A DNA stretch of 64,000 nt, from NCBI RefSeq assembly GCF_004212635.1, contig NZ_PSRT01000002.1, positions 61,942-125,941 on the forward strand, in the 5' to 3' direction. Every line of letters starts with the position of its first letter. Positions within the stretch are counted from its first letter, which is position 1. Below the pieces are notes generated by a model. The model saw only the letters and a program-made list of their open reading frames with translations. It ran no database searches and was not told where the DNA came from. The DNA is from Bradyrhizobium genosp. SA-3 (GTDB lineage: Bacteria > Pseudomonadota > Alphaproteobacteria > Rhizobiales > Xanthobacteraceae). The translations under genes were made by a program, and so were the position numbers. Below, one piece after another: positions 44,309 through 53,309 of this stretch.

Positions 44309-45013
44309 CTACAATCCGAGGTACGCCTTCCTCACATCCGGGTTGACCTTGATCTCCGCGGACGGACCCTGCATCAGCACGCGACCGGTCTGCAGGATGT
44401 AGGCGCGGTCGGCGATCTCGAGGCACTCGGCCATGCGCTGCTCGACGATCAGCACGGTCATGCCGGCGTCGCGGATGCGCTTCACCGCCTGAAAAATCTC
44501 GTCGACGAGCTTCGGCATGATGCCCTGCGAGGGTTCGTCCAGCATCAACAGCCGCGGGCGCGTCATCAGCGCGCGGCCGATCGCGAGCATCTGCTGCTCG
44601 CCGCCGCTTAGCGTCTCGGCGCGTTGCTCCAAGCGTTCGGACAGGCGGGGGAACAGATTGAAAACGAGATCCAGCGGCTCCTCACGGTTCGCCTCGCCGC
44701 GATAGAGATAGCTGCCGAGGCGGAGATTGTCGCGCACCGACAGGCGCGGAAACAGGCGGCGGTTCTCCGGCACATAGGCGATGCCGGTGGCGGTGATGTG
44801 GTGCTGCGCCATGCCGTCGAGGCGCTTGCCGTCGAACGTCACGGAGCCCGAACGCGGGCGCTCGGCGCCGGCGATGGATTTGAGCAGCGTCGACTTGCCC
44901 GCACCGTTGGCGCCGGCGACGCAAACGATCTCACCCTTCTGAACCTCGATCGAGACCGCGGAGATCGCGACCAGGCCCTGATAGGCCGTCGTGACTTCAC
45001 GCACCGACAGCAT
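44309..45013 (-). CDS. livF: Branched-chain-type ABC transporter ATPase (LivF-like)
   Basis: 234 residues. Walker A GANGAGKST at 34-42, signature LSGGEQQML, Walker B LLMLDEPSQG and switch His in VLIVEQRM. This is the short ATPase of the HAAT (branched-chain amino acid / amide) importer class. Its start lies 17 bases inside the end of livG. It is last in the importer operon, ending 16 bases before the stop of the convergent secreted protein gene. Ligand of the system is not known; branched-chain amino acids, amides or urea are typical. Confidence 0.93.
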   Translation of the reverse strand: MLSVREVTTAYQGLVAISAVSIEVQKGEIVCVAGANGAGKSTLLKSIAGAERPRSGSVTFDGKRLDGMAQHHITATGIAYVPENRRLFPRLSVRDNLRLGSYLYRGEANREEPLDLVFNLFPRLSERLEQRAETLSGGEQQMLAIGRALMTRPRLLMLDEPSQGIMPKLVDEIFQAVKRIRDAGMTVLIVEQRMAECLEIADRAYILQTGRVLMQGPSAEIKVNPDVRKAYLGL

Positions 45014-45728
45014 GACGATCTCCCAGATATGCGCTGATCACCTTGGGATCGCGGACGACGTCGGAAGGCTTGCCCTCGACCAGCACCTTGCCGAGGTCGA
45101 GCACGATGGCGCGGTCGACCAGCGGCATCACGATCTCCATGACGTGCTCGACCATCAGCACGGTAACGCCGGCATCGCGCACCTTACGCACCAGCGCTAC
45201 ACCGGTCTGCGCCTCGGTCGGCGTGAGGCCGGTGAGGACCTCATCGAGCAGCAGCAGCTTCGGCTCGGTCGCGAGCGCACGCGCGACTTCGAGGCGGCGC
45301 TTCTCGGCCGGCACGAGGTCGCTTGCGAGCACGTCGGCTCGTGCGGCAAGGCCAGTGAACTCCAGCACCTCATGCGCCTTGCGGCGCGCCTCGCGCATCA
45401 CCGTGTTGCGCACGAGAGCGCCGACGATGACGTTGTCGACAACAGTCATGGTCTCAAAGCTCTTGACCACCTGGAAAGTGCGGCCGATGCCGCGCTGGCA
45501 GCGCTCGGCCGCCGGCATATGAGTGACGTCCTCGCCGTCGAACCAGATCGAGCCTTGCGTCGGCGGCAGCACGCCGGCGATGAGGTTGAACAGCGTCGAT
45601 TTGCCGGCACCGTTCGGGCCGATCAGGCCGACGATCTCGCCGCGGCCGACCGAGATCGAGACGTCGCTGTTGGCGACGAGGCCGCCGAAACGCTGCCAGA
45701 CGCCACGGGTTTCAAGGAGCGCGGTCAT
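44997..45728 (-). CDS. livG: Branched-chain-type ABC transporter ATPase (LivG-like)
   Basis: 243 residues. Walker A GPNGAGKST at 37-45, Q-loop region RTFQVVKSFETMTV, Walker B LLLLDEVLTGL. The ABC signature is unusual: LVPAEKRRLEVARAL, where most ATPases have LSGGQ; LivG proteins often vary here. The start overlaps the stop of livM as ATGA. Pairs with livF to power the LivH-LivM channel. Confidence 0.93.
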   Translation of the reverse strand: MTALLETRGVWQRFGGLVANSDVSISVGRGEIVGLIGPNGAGKSTLFNLIAGVLPPTQGSIWFDGEDVTHMPAAERCQRGIGRTFQVVKSFETMTVVDNVIVGALVRNTVMREARRKAHEVLEFTGLAARADVLASDLVPAEKRRLEVARALATEPKLLLLDEVLTGLTPTEAQTGVALVRKVRDAGVTVLMVEHVMEIVMPLVDRAIVLDLGKVLVEGKPSDVVRDPKVISAYLGDRHAVGA

Positions 45729-46711
45729 CGCGTGGCTCCCTTCGCTTTTGAACGCGAGAACAGGCTCACCAGACCCTGCGGCAGCGCCAGCGAGATCAGC
45801 ACGATCAGGGTGCCGTAGACGATGAGGTCGACGCCGCGCCCGGAACCGCCGATATAGGAGCGCGTCAGCTCCGTCATCGGGATCAGGATGGCGGCCCCTA
45901 ACACCGGCCCCCAGAGGGTGCCGATGCCACCAAGCACGGCCGGCAGTGCCATCAGCAGCGAGAACTGGAAGCCCATCACGCTCTCGGGATCGATATAGGC
46001 GAGAAACTGCGCATAGAAGGCGCCGCCAATGGCGACGAGGAAGGCGGAGACGGCTGCCGCGCCCATCTTGGAGTTGAACACGACGACGCCGAGGCTTTCG
46101 GCCGCCTCCGGATTGTCTTTCACCGCACGCCACCAAAAGCCCCATTTGGAGTCCTCCAGCCACCAGGTGACGAACCAGGCGAGGCAGCAGAGCGCCAACG
46201 CGAAATAGAAGTATGGTAGCTTGGTGCGCAGGAATTGGAATTTCAGCCAGCTGTCACCGCGGATCGGAATCGTGATGCCCATCGCGGCTCCCGCCCACTC
46301 CCAGTTCTGGAACAGCAGCAGACCGATTTCAGCAATGACGATGGTCGCGATCACGAAGTAATGGCCGCGCAGGCGGAAGAAGGGATAGCCGAGCCCCATT
46401 GCGATCAGGGCGGCAATCACGCCGCCGCCGAGCATGCCGAACCAGGGCAGCACGCCGAACTTGGTGAACAAGAGCTCGGTGGTGTAGGCGCCGATGCCGA
46501 AATAGAGCGCGTGGCCCAGCGAGATCTGCCCGCAATAGCCGGAGAGGATGTTCCAGCTCTGCGACAGCGCCGCATACATCAAGGTCAGGATCAGGATATT
46601 CTGGACGTAAACGTCCTTGATGAACAGCGGCGCGAGCGCTGCGAGCCCCGCCAGCACCGCGGCGATGATGAGATCGCGGCGGCGCCGCGCGGCAAAATTC
46701 TTGTCCATCAC
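45725..46711 (-). CDS. livM: Branched-chain-type ABC transporter permease (LivM-like)
   Basis: 328 residues, about nine hydrophobic segments, beginning RRRDLIIAAVLAGLAALAPL. YCGQISLGHALYFGIGAYT is the conserved LivM loop, and GGIGTLWGPVLGAAILI is the permease-ATPase contact region. Overlaps livH by four bases (ATGA) and livG by four. Inner membrane. Confidence 0.93.
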   Translation of the reverse strand: MMDKNFAARRRRDLIIAAVLAGLAALAPLFIKDVYVQNILILTLMYAALSQSWNILSGYCGQISLGHALYFGIGAYTTELLFTKFGVLPWFGMLGGGVIAALIAMGLGYPFFRLRGHYFVIATIVIAEIGLLLFQNWEWAGAAMGITIPIRGDSWLKFQFLRTKLPYFYFALALCCLAWFVTWWLEDSKWGFWWRAVKDNPEAAESLGVVVFNSKMGAAAVSAFLVAIGGAFYAQFLAYIDPESVMGFQFSLLMALPAVLGGIGTLWGPVLGAAILIPMTELTRSYIGGSGRGVDLIVYGTLIVLISLALPQGLVSLFSRSKAKGATR

Positions 46712-47586
46712 ATCGACCCGAACAGGCCACGCGGCCGGATGAAGACGACGAGCAGGTAGACGGCATAGATGCCGACCGATTTCAGCGACGGCGGCAGCAC
46801 CAAGGCGGTGACCGCTTCGACGAGACCGACGATGATGCCGCCGGCAAAGGCCCCGAACACGCTGCCGAAGCCGCCGAGCGCCACCGTGACATAAGCGATC
46901 AGCGCAAAGGAGGCGCCGACATCGGGATAGATGTAGAAGAACACCGCCATGATCGCGCCGGCGAGACCGACCAGCGCGGCACCCAGGCCCCAGCCCAGCG
47001 CGAACACGCGGTTCTTGTCGATGCCAACCAGCGCGACCGCGCCGGGATCCTCACGCGTCGCTTCCAGCGCACGGCCGAAATCGGTGCGATGGATGAAGAA
47101 GTAGAGGCCAGCAAAGGCGAGAATCGAGACCAGCGCGCCGATCAGCTGCGGCTCCGGCAGGAAGATGCCGGCGACCGAGATGGTTTTCCCGCCGAGCCAT
47201 GACTGCGGAATGCTGCGATAATCCGGCGTGAAGAAGAACTGCGCAAGTCCGCGCATCACGATGGCGAGGCCAAAAGTGGAGAAGATCTGCACCATGCCGG
47301 CATTGGCCTTGGCTCGCATGGCGAAGCGTACAATGAGCAGGTAGACCACCGCTCCGAACACGAACAGCGCCGCGGCGACCAGCGGCGCCGACAAAAGGGG
47401 GTCGATGGCGAAGAACGCGAACAGGAAGAACGACACGTACATCGCGATCATCAGGAACTCGCCATGGGCGAAGTTCACGACGTCCATCAGGCCGAAGATC
47501 AGCGCGAGGCCGACCGCGATCAGTCCGTAGAGCAGGCCCATGAGCAGGCCGCTCGCGAGACTCTGGATAATGGCTTGGGCTGTCAC
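46708..47586 (-). CDS. livH: Branched-chain-type ABC transporter permease (LivH-like)
   Basis: 292 residues. LASGLLMGLLYGLIAVGLALIFGLMDVVNFAHGEF is the usual LivH opening (split here across two membrane segments). GGFGSVFGAFAGGIIVGLVEA is the contact loop near the C-terminus. First permease of the operon, downstream of its binding protein across a 182-base gap that holds a palindromic repeat. Confidence 0.93.
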   Translation of the reverse strand: MTAQAIIQSLASGLLMGLLYGLIAVGLALIFGLMDVVNFAHGEFLMIAMYVSFFLFAFFAIDPLLSAPLVAAALFVFGAVVYLLIVRFAMRAKANAGMVQIFSTFGLAIVMRGLAQFFFTPDYRSIPQSWLGGKTISVAGIFLPEPQLIGALVSILAFAGLYFFIHRTDFGRALEATREDPGAVALVGIDKNRVFALGWGLGAALVGLAGAIMAVFFYIYPDVGASFALIAYVTVALGGFGSVFGAFAGGIIVGLVEAVTALVLPPSLKSVGIYAVYLLVVFIRPRGLFGSM

Positions 47587-47619
47587 TGGTGTTGCGCCTC
47601 TGCTTCTGCGTTACTCCGA

Positions 47620-47749
47620 TGTCGTCCTGGCGAAAGCCAGGACCCATAACCACGAATCCATCGATGGGATGAACGGCAACCGATCTTCGCAAAAACGCCG
47701 GCCTGTGGTTATGGGTCCCGGATCTGCGCTTCGCTTGTCCGGGACGACG
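47620..47749. repeat. Palindromic repeat inside the importer operon (GTCGTCCTGGCGAAAGCCAGGA type)
   Basis: GTCGTCCTGGCGAAAGCCAG plus GACCCATAACCAC on the left faces GTGGTTATGGGTCC and GTCCGGGACGAC on the right. It separates the binding-protein gene from livH on one strand, a place where hairpins often let the binding protein be made in excess. Confidence 0.9.
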
Positions 47750-47768
47750 TGGGGAGATATCTCGCCGC

Positions 47769-49013
47769 TTACTTCATCGGCCAGATCGCCTCGGCGATCG
47801 CGGCCTGCGGCGGGAAGATGGTGACGAACTTGCCGCCGACATATTGCAGCAGCACCGGGTCGGCGTCGTTGTTCTGGCCCGCCTCGTCGAACTTGACGCG
47901 CTTCCAGGGCATGATGGTCTGCTCGCCGGGGATGTCGGTCGCCGCCAGCGCGTCGCGGATCTTCTCGCCGTCGGTCGACTTGGCGCGGCTGATGGCGTCG
48001 GCGAGGATGATCAGGCCCATGAACTGGCGCGAGGTGAGGTCGTTGAAGTCCTTGCCGGACCGCGACTTGAACATCGCGTTGATCTTGCCGACCATCGGGC
48101 GCTTCTGCGCGAGGTCGAGCGAGAAGGTGCCGCGCGAGATCACGCCTTCGAGCTTGTCGCCGACGGCATCATAGAGCGCCTTCTCCGAGAAGCCGGCATC
48201 CTGCGCCACGATCGCGTTCGGCTTGTAGCCGAGCTCGGCCATGGTCTTGACCAGCAGGATGCCGTCGGTGGTGTAGCTCGAGGGCATCAGCACGTCGGCG
48301 TTGGCGGTCTTGAGCTGCTGCACCTCGGCCGACAATGACGGCGAGTTGGCGCGATACTTGATGTCGGTCACGATCTTGTAGCCGCGCTCGCCGGCGATCT
48401 TGGCCTGGGCGTTGCCGGAATCGGTGCCGAAGATGGTGTCCTCGTGGAACAGCGACAGCGTCTCGATCTTGGTGCCCTTCTTCTTCATGGAATCGAAGAA
48501 GTCGAACATCGCGGCCGAGTACATCTCGTCATGCGGGGCGGCGCGGAAGTAATATTTGAGACCGCGGCGATGCAGGCTCGGCGAGGAATTGTCAGCGGAG
48601 ACGAACGGGATCTGGTAGCGCTCGCAGATCTGGCTGACGGTGACGGCGACCGCGCTCTGATAGGTGCCGATGATGGCGGCGACCTTCTCCTGCGTGATCA
48701 GACGCTCGGCCTCGGCGCGGCCCTTCTGCGGATCGGCCTGGTGGTCGGCGAACACGAGGCGCACCTTGGCGCCGCCGAGGCCCGGCAGGCCCTCGCCCTT
48801 CGCCAGCGGCAGGTCGAAATCGGTGTCCTTGTTGATCACTTCGAGCGCGGTCTCATAGGCTTTCTGGGCATCGACGCCCTGCTGCGCGCTGCCGCCGGAG
48901 AACGGATAGATCACGCCGATCACGACTTCCGAAGTCTGTGCGCGCGCCGCCAGCGGCACCAGCGCGGCTGTAGCGGTCGCTCCCAACAACACGTCGCGGC
49001 GAGAGATCGTCAT
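47769..49013 (-). CDS. HAAT-family ABC transporter substrate-binding protein
   Basis: 414 residues. Signal peptide with SRRDVLLG and a hydrophobic run ending AARAQ (about 1-25), so periplasmic, possibly Tat-exported. The mature domain starts VVIGVIYPFSGGSAQQG, the type I Leu/Ile/Val-binding fold, and contains AAIIGTYQSAVAVTVSQICERYQIPFVSADNSSP. The ligand is not predictable. Lies between the DUF1445 gene and livH on the same strand. ATG 49013. Confidence 0.92.
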   Translation of the reverse strand: MTISRRDVLLGATATAALVPLAARAQTSEVVIGVIYPFSGGSAQQGVDAQKAYETALEVINKDTDFDLPLAKGEGLPGLGGAKVRLVFADHQADPQKGRAEAERLITQEKVAAIIGTYQSAVAVTVSQICERYQIPFVSADNSSPSLHRRGLKYYFRAAPHDEMYSAAMFDFFDSMKKKGTKIETLSLFHEDTIFGTDSGNAQAKIAGERGYKIVTDIKYRANSPSLSAEVQQLKTANADVLMPSSYTTDGILLVKTMAELGYKPNAIVAQDAGFSEKALYDAVGDKLEGVISRGTFSLDLAQKRPMVGKINAMFKSRSGKDFNDLTSRQFMGLIILADAISRAKSTDGEKIRDALAATDIPGEQTIMPWKRVKFDEAGQNNDADPVLLQYVGGKFVTIFPPQAAIAEAIWPMK

Positions 49014-49102
49014 GGCAAAGTCCCCTGTTACTGAATTTCGGCTGATCGAATGAAGTGATTGATGGATGCGGTAAAGCCCGAACAAGCAGCAAAGGCTGCC
49101 TA

Positions 49103-49918
49103 CTAAATCACGGCCATGGTCCTGTTCTTGAGATCCGTCACCAGCATCAGCCCGGGCGAATGCGTGATCGCGAACGGCAGCTTCGCGGCGTTGATGACGG
49201 ATTGCGGCGTCACGCCGCAGGCCCAGAACACCGGGATCTCGTCATCGGCAACCGGCACGGGATCGCCGTAGTCGGGCTTGGCAATGTCCTTGATGCCGAT
49301 CAGATGCGGATGGCCGAGATGTACCGGCGCGCCGTGCACGGCGGGATAGCGCGAGGTAATCTGCACCGCGCGGATCGCATCCGCCGGCTTGAACGGACGC
49401 ATCGACACCACCATCGGGCCGGCAAACGGTCCGGCCTCGCCGCAGGCGATGTTGGTGCGGTACATCGGCACGCGCACGTTCTTCTCGATGTGTCGGATCG
49501 GCATGCCCTCGTCGAGCAAGGCCTCTTCGAACGAGAAGGAGCAGCCGAGCACGAAGGTGACGAGATCGTCGCGCCAATACTTCGTCACGTCGGTCGGCTC
49601 GTCCACGACCTCGCCGTCGCGCCAGACGCGATAGCGCGGCACGTCGGTGCGGATGTCGAGATCGGCGCCGAGCGAAGGAATGTAAGGGCTGCCGACGTCG
49701 GACATCCCGATGATCGGGCACGGCTTGGGATTGAGCTGGCAGAAGCGGTGAAAGGCGCCGGCATATTCCGCCGGCAGGATCGCCAGATTGCCCTGAACGA
49801 ATCCTGGGGCGACGCCGGCGGTGGAGGCGACCACCCCTTCACGATAGGCGAGCCGGGCCTTGCGGCTCGGGAGGGTGTCGGGCGTTTCAGTTTGCTGCGC
49901 TGCCACCAAAGCAGTCAT
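49103..49918 (-). CDS. DUF1445 putative hydro-lyase
   Basis: 271 residues, the usual length of the DUF1445 (YcsI) hydro-lyase family. [27 protein letters not shown] opens the domain; [37 protein letters not shown] and [14 protein letters not shown] are its conserved blocks, with the Cys residues of GCSF and FWACG. A mammalian relative is D-glutamate cyclase; the bacterial activity is uncertain. First in the leftward set with the HAAT importer, facing a LysR gene, so it probably processes the imported compound. ATG 49918. Confidence 0.88.
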   Translation of the reverse strand: MTALVAAQQTETPDTLPSRKARLAYREGVVASTAGVAPGFVQGNLAILPAEYAGAFHRFCQLNPKPCPIIGMSDVGSPYIPSLGADLDIRTDVPRYRVWRDGEVVDEPTDVTKYWRDDLVTFVLGCSFSFEEALLDEGMPIRHIEKNVRVPMYRTNIACGEAGPFAGPMVVSMRPFKPADAIRAVQITSRYPAVHGAPVHLGHPHLIGIKDIAKPDYGDPVPVADDEIPVFWACGVTPQSVINAAKLPFAITHSPGLMLVTDLKNRTMAVI

Positions 49919-50001
49919 GGGATCGACCTGCCTATAAACTCGACAAAGACAAGCCAACACCAAGCGTGCTATAAAGTCTAATCGTCGTTTCTAATCAATC
50001 T

Positions 50002-50020
50002 CGATAAATCTGATTTATCG
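50002..50020. promoter_or_regulatory. LysR box between the DUF1445 / importer genes and the LysR gene
   Basis: Perfect 9-base arms CGATAAATC (50002-50010) and GATTTATCG (50012-50020) around one base. It contains T-N11-A (TAAATCTGATTTA), the LysR-type consensus. The site is 18 bases before the ATG of the LysR gene and about 85 bases before the DUF1445 start, an ideal place for autoregulation plus control of the divergent operon. Confidence 0.75.
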
Positions 50021-50038
50021 ACTGGGAAAATCCTTCCA

Positions 50039-50956
50039 ATGCTGGACTTCAGGTCGATCGAGACATTTCTCTGGGTTGTGAAGCTCGGCAGCTTTCGGGG
50101 CGCCGCACAACGGCTCAACACCACGCAGCCGGCGATCTCCCAGCGCATCGCCCAGCTCGAGCGCGAGATGGGCGTGAAGCTCCTCAATCGCGATCATCGC
50201 GTCGCTTCGCCAACGCCGAGCGGCCGGCAGATGATGGTCTATGCGGAGAAGCTGATCGGCCTGCGTGCCGCGATGATGGCGGAGATCGGCGACCGCTCGG
50301 CCATGCGCGGCGTCATGCGCCTCGGTGTCGCCGAGACCATCGTGCACACTTGGCTGCCGCGCCTGGTGAAGAGCGTCAACGAGGTCTATCCGAACCTGTC
50401 GCTGGAGATCGAGGTCGACATCACGCCGAACCTCACCGCGCGCCTGCTCGCGCAGGAGATCGAGCTTGCGTTTGTGGTGGGACCGCTGTCCGCCTCCGGC
50501 GTGCACAACCGTGTGCTCGCCGATTATCCGATCGGCTTCCTCGCAAGCCCCTCGCTCGGCCTCGGCCAGGGTCCGGTGACGCCGGCGGAGCTCGCGCGAT
50601 TTCCGATCATCACCTTCCCGCGCAAGACCAAGCCTTACGAGGTCGTGCGCGAGGTGTTCGACCGGCCTGAGCTGCCGCCGATCCGGCTGCACGCCTCCGC
50701 CTCGCTGGCCACCGTCATCCACATGGCGGTCGAAGGACTCGGCATCGCAGTGATCCCCGACGCCATCGTCGAGAACGAGCTTGCCGACGGGCGGCTGCAG
50801 CTGCTCGACACCGATCTCGCGATCGCGCCGCTGACCTTCACCGCGAGCTGGCTCGCCTCGCCCGACGTCGTGGCAGTCGAGCGCGTCGCCGAGCTGGCAC
50901 GGCAAATTGCGCAGAGCAGCCTCGCGGTTGACGCGCCCGCGCTGGCGCGTCATTGA
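50039..50956 (+). CDS. LysR-family transcriptional regulator
   Basis: 305 residues. The N-terminal winged helix-turn-helix reads IETFLWVVKLGSFRGAAQRLNTTQPAISQRIAQLE, followed by the linker helix and a periplasmic-binding-fold effector domain (from about residue 90). The effector half contains VAETIVHTWLPRLVKSV and ends in the Ala-rich helix of the family. Divergent from the DUF1445 gene with a strong LysR box in the gap, so it very probably controls DUF1445 and the HAAT importer and itself. The effector is unknown, perhaps the transported compound. Confidence 0.93.
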   Translation: MLDFRSIETFLWVVKLGSFRGAAQRLNTTQPAISQRIAQLEREMGVKLLNRDHRVASPTPSGRQMMVYAEKLIGLRAAMMAEIGDRSAMRGVMRLGVAETIVHTWLPRLVKSVNEVYPNLSLEIEVDITPNLTARLLAQEIELAFVVGPLSASGVHNRVLADYPIGFLASPSLGLGQGPVTPAELARFPIITFPRKTKPYEVVREVFDRPELPPIRLHASASLATVIHMAVEGLGIAVIPDAIVENELADGRLQLLDTDLAIAPLTFTASWLASPDVVAVERVAELARQIAQSSLAVDAPALARH

Positions 50957-50988
50957 AAAAGGCGCCGGACAATTGAGAGACTGACCGC

Positions 50989-52239
50989 ATGAGCCGAGCC
51001 GCCACCAACCTGCAGATCGATTCCGCCCGCCTCTGGGGCTCCATCCACGACACCGCGCAGTTCGGGGCGACGGCCAAGGGTGGCGTGCGGCGGCTGACGC
51101 TGAGCTCCGAGGACAAGCAAGTCCGCGACTGGTTCCGCAAGGCCTGCGAAGACGCGGGCCTGGAGGTGCATGTCGATGCGCTCGGCTCGATGTTCGGCCT
51201 GCGCAAGGGACGCGACATGTCGAAGCCGCCCGTCGGCATCGGCTCGCATCTCGACACGCAGCCGACCGGCGGCAAGTATGACGGCATTCTGGGAACGCTC
51301 GGCGCACTGGAAGTGATCCGCACGCTGAACGATGCCGGCATCGAAACCGAAGCGCCGATCTGCGTCGTCAACTGGACCAATGAGGAAGGCTCGCGCTTCG
51401 CACCGGCGATGATGGCCTCCGCGGCTTACGTCGGCGATTTCACCACCGATGACATTTTGTCGCGCAAGGACGCCGAGGGCACGACCGTCGGCCAGGCGCT
51501 CGACAGCATCAGCTATCGCGGCGACAAGCCGGTCGGTTTCCAGAAGCTCGGCTGCTTCGTCGAACTGCACATCGAGCAGGGCCCGATCCTGGAGGCCGAA
51601 GGCAAGACCATCGGCGTGGTCGATTCCGGTCAGGGCGTGCTGTGGTACGACGGCAAGATCAGCGGCTTCGAGAGCCATGCGGGATCGACCCCGATGCCGC
51701 TGCGGCGTGATGCGCTGGCAACACTGTCGGAGATCGTGCTGGCGATGGAAGCGATCGCGAAAAAGCATGGACCGAACGCGGTCGGCACCATCGGCGAGGC
51801 CGTGATCGCAAACCCCTCACGCAACGTCATTCCCGGCGAGATCGCCTTCACCATGGATTGCCGCAGCGCGGATGGCGCCATCATGGACGCGCTCGATCGC
51901 GATTTGCGCGCCGCGATTGCCGAGATCGCCGCGCGCCGCAAAGTCGAGGTCAAGATCGATCTGGTCTGGCGCAAGCCGCCGACGCACTTCGATCCCAAGC
52001 TCATTGCGGCGGTCGAGAACGCGGCGAAGACGCTCGGCTATTCGTCTCGCCGCATCACCTCCGGAGCTGGCCACGACGCTTGCAACCTCAACACCATCAT
52101 GCCGGCGGCAATGGTGTTCGTGCCCTGCAAGGACGGCATCAGTCACAACGAGCTGGAGGACGCGACGCAGCCCGACTGTGCCGCGGGCACCAACGTGCTC
52201 ATGCACACCGTGCTGGCGATCGCCGGCGTCGCATCCTGA
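50989..52239 (+). CDS. M20-family amidohydrolase (allantoate / N-carbamoyl-amino-acid type)
   Basis: 416 residues. Metal ligands of the two-metal site: His87 in GSHLDT, Asp98 in GGKYDG, the Glu pair 132-133 in WTNEEGSRF, His in ELHIEQGPILE, and a C-terminal His in ISHNELE. GAGHDACNLN is the dimer or substrate loop. Closest in pattern to allantoate amidohydrolase and N-carbamoyl-L-amino-acid hydrolase (hydantoinase/carbamoylase family). It follows the LysR gene by 32 bases on the same strand. With the amidase genes nearby it suggests use of carbamoyl or amide nitrogen. Confidence 0.9.
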   Translation: MSRAATNLQIDSARLWGSIHDTAQFGATAKGGVRRLTLSSEDKQVRDWFRKACEDAGLEVHVDALGSMFGLRKGRDMSKPPVGIGSHLDTQPTGGKYDGILGTLGALEVIRTLNDAGIETEAPICVVNWTNEEGSRFAPAMMASAAYVGDFTTDDILSRKDAEGTTVGQALDSISYRGDKPVGFQKLGCFVELHIEQGPILEAEGKTIGVVDSGQGVLWYDGKISGFESHAGSTPMPLRRDALATLSEIVLAMEAIAKKHGPNAVGTIGEAVIANPSRNVIPGEIAFTMDCRSADGAIMDALDRDLRAAIAEIAARRKVEVKIDLVWRKPPTHFDPKLIAAVENAAKTLGYSSRRITSGAGHDACNLNTIMPAAMVFVPCKDGISHNELEDATQPDCAAGTNVLMHTVLAIAGVAS

Positions 52240-52251
52240 CCGGAGAGAGCT

Positions 52252-53162
52252 ATGCGCGGAGTTTTCGTCGACGCCAATGAAACGCTTGCCCTGATCATGG
52301 AGCGGCTGGAGAAGCCAGGCGATCCCAAGGTCCGGATCCACAGGGACCCCGATATCAAGCCCGAGCAATATCCCGAGATCCTCGACGGCGCCGAGATCGC
52401 GATCGTCGATCACACCGCGCTGCCGACCGACGTCGCGAAGAAGTGCGCCGGGCTGAAGCACGTCTGTTCCTTGGCACCGGCGCGCGCAGCTACTTGAATC
52501 CGGAGGAACTGGCCGAACTCGGCATCTCCGTGCATCTGATCAAGGGCTACGGCGATACGGCGGTGGCGGAATCCGCGATCGCGCTGATGTGGGCCTCCGC
52601 CCGCGTCATCGCGATGATGGATCGCGAGATGCGCGGCGGCAACTGGCTGCGCGAGGACGGCATGCAGCTCACCGGCAAGACCCTCGGGCTGATCGGCTTC
52701 GGCGGCATCGCCGCGGAAGTTGCGCGCATTGCGTCCGGCAGCGGCATGAAGGTGATCGCCTGGAACCGTTCGCCGAAGAGCAATCCTGGGGTCGAGTTCA
52801 CCGATCTCGACACCGTGCTGGCAAGGAGCGACGTCGTGTCGCTGCATCTGCTGCTCAACGACGAGACGCGCGGCATGATCACGCGCGAGAAGATCTTTGC
52901 GATGAAGCGCGGCGTCATCCTCATCAACACCGCTCGCGCCGCGATCGTCGACGAGGCTGCGATGATCGACGCGCTGAAGTCGGGCCACATCCGCCATGCC
53001 GGTCTCGACGTCTTCAACATCGAGCCGCTGCCCGGCGATCATCCGCTCACAAAATTGCCGAACGTGACATTGTCGGCGCATTCCGCCTTCCGCACGCCGG
53101 AAGCGAGCGAAAACCTGATTGAAGCGGCGTGGGAGCACTGCCGCCGAATCGTAAGTTCGTAG
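52252..53162 (+). pseudogene. D-2-hydroxyacid dehydrogenase, interrupted by a frameshift
   Basis: Two overlapping frames make one protein. Frame 1 (52252-52497) gives MRGVFVDANETLALIMERLE through KKCAGLKHVC. Frame 2 resumes at FLGTGARSYLNPEELAELG near 52466 and runs to 53162 with GLIGFGGIAAEVARIA (NAD-binding), NTARAAIVDEAAM and the C-terminal GDHPLTKLPNV. The break is at about 52463-52467, where CACGTCTGTTCC would restore the frame with one extra G (CACGTCGTGTTCC). The stop codon TAG (53160-53162) lies inside a palindromic repeat. Either a true pseudogene or a sequencing error; the rest is intact. 12 bases after the amidohydrolase. Confidence 0.85.
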
Positions 53163-53274
53163 GGTGGGTTAGCCCTGCAGATGCGCAAAGCGCATCTGCT
53201 CGGCGTAACCCACCACTGTCTATTTCCGCTGGGACAGAAGAGGTGGGTTACGGCTTCGCCTAACCCACCCTACG
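53158..53274. repeat. Palindromic repeat (CGTAGGGTGGGTTA type)
   Basis: CGTAGGGTGGGTTA (53158-53171) and complement (53261-53274) with a GATGCGCAAAGCGCATC inner hairpin and a second GTGGGTTACG-like half. The left arm supplies the stop codon of the dehydrogenase. Confidence 0.9.
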
Positions 53275-53309
53275 CCCCGCCGGATCGTAAGAGGATAAGA
53301 GCAACAACA

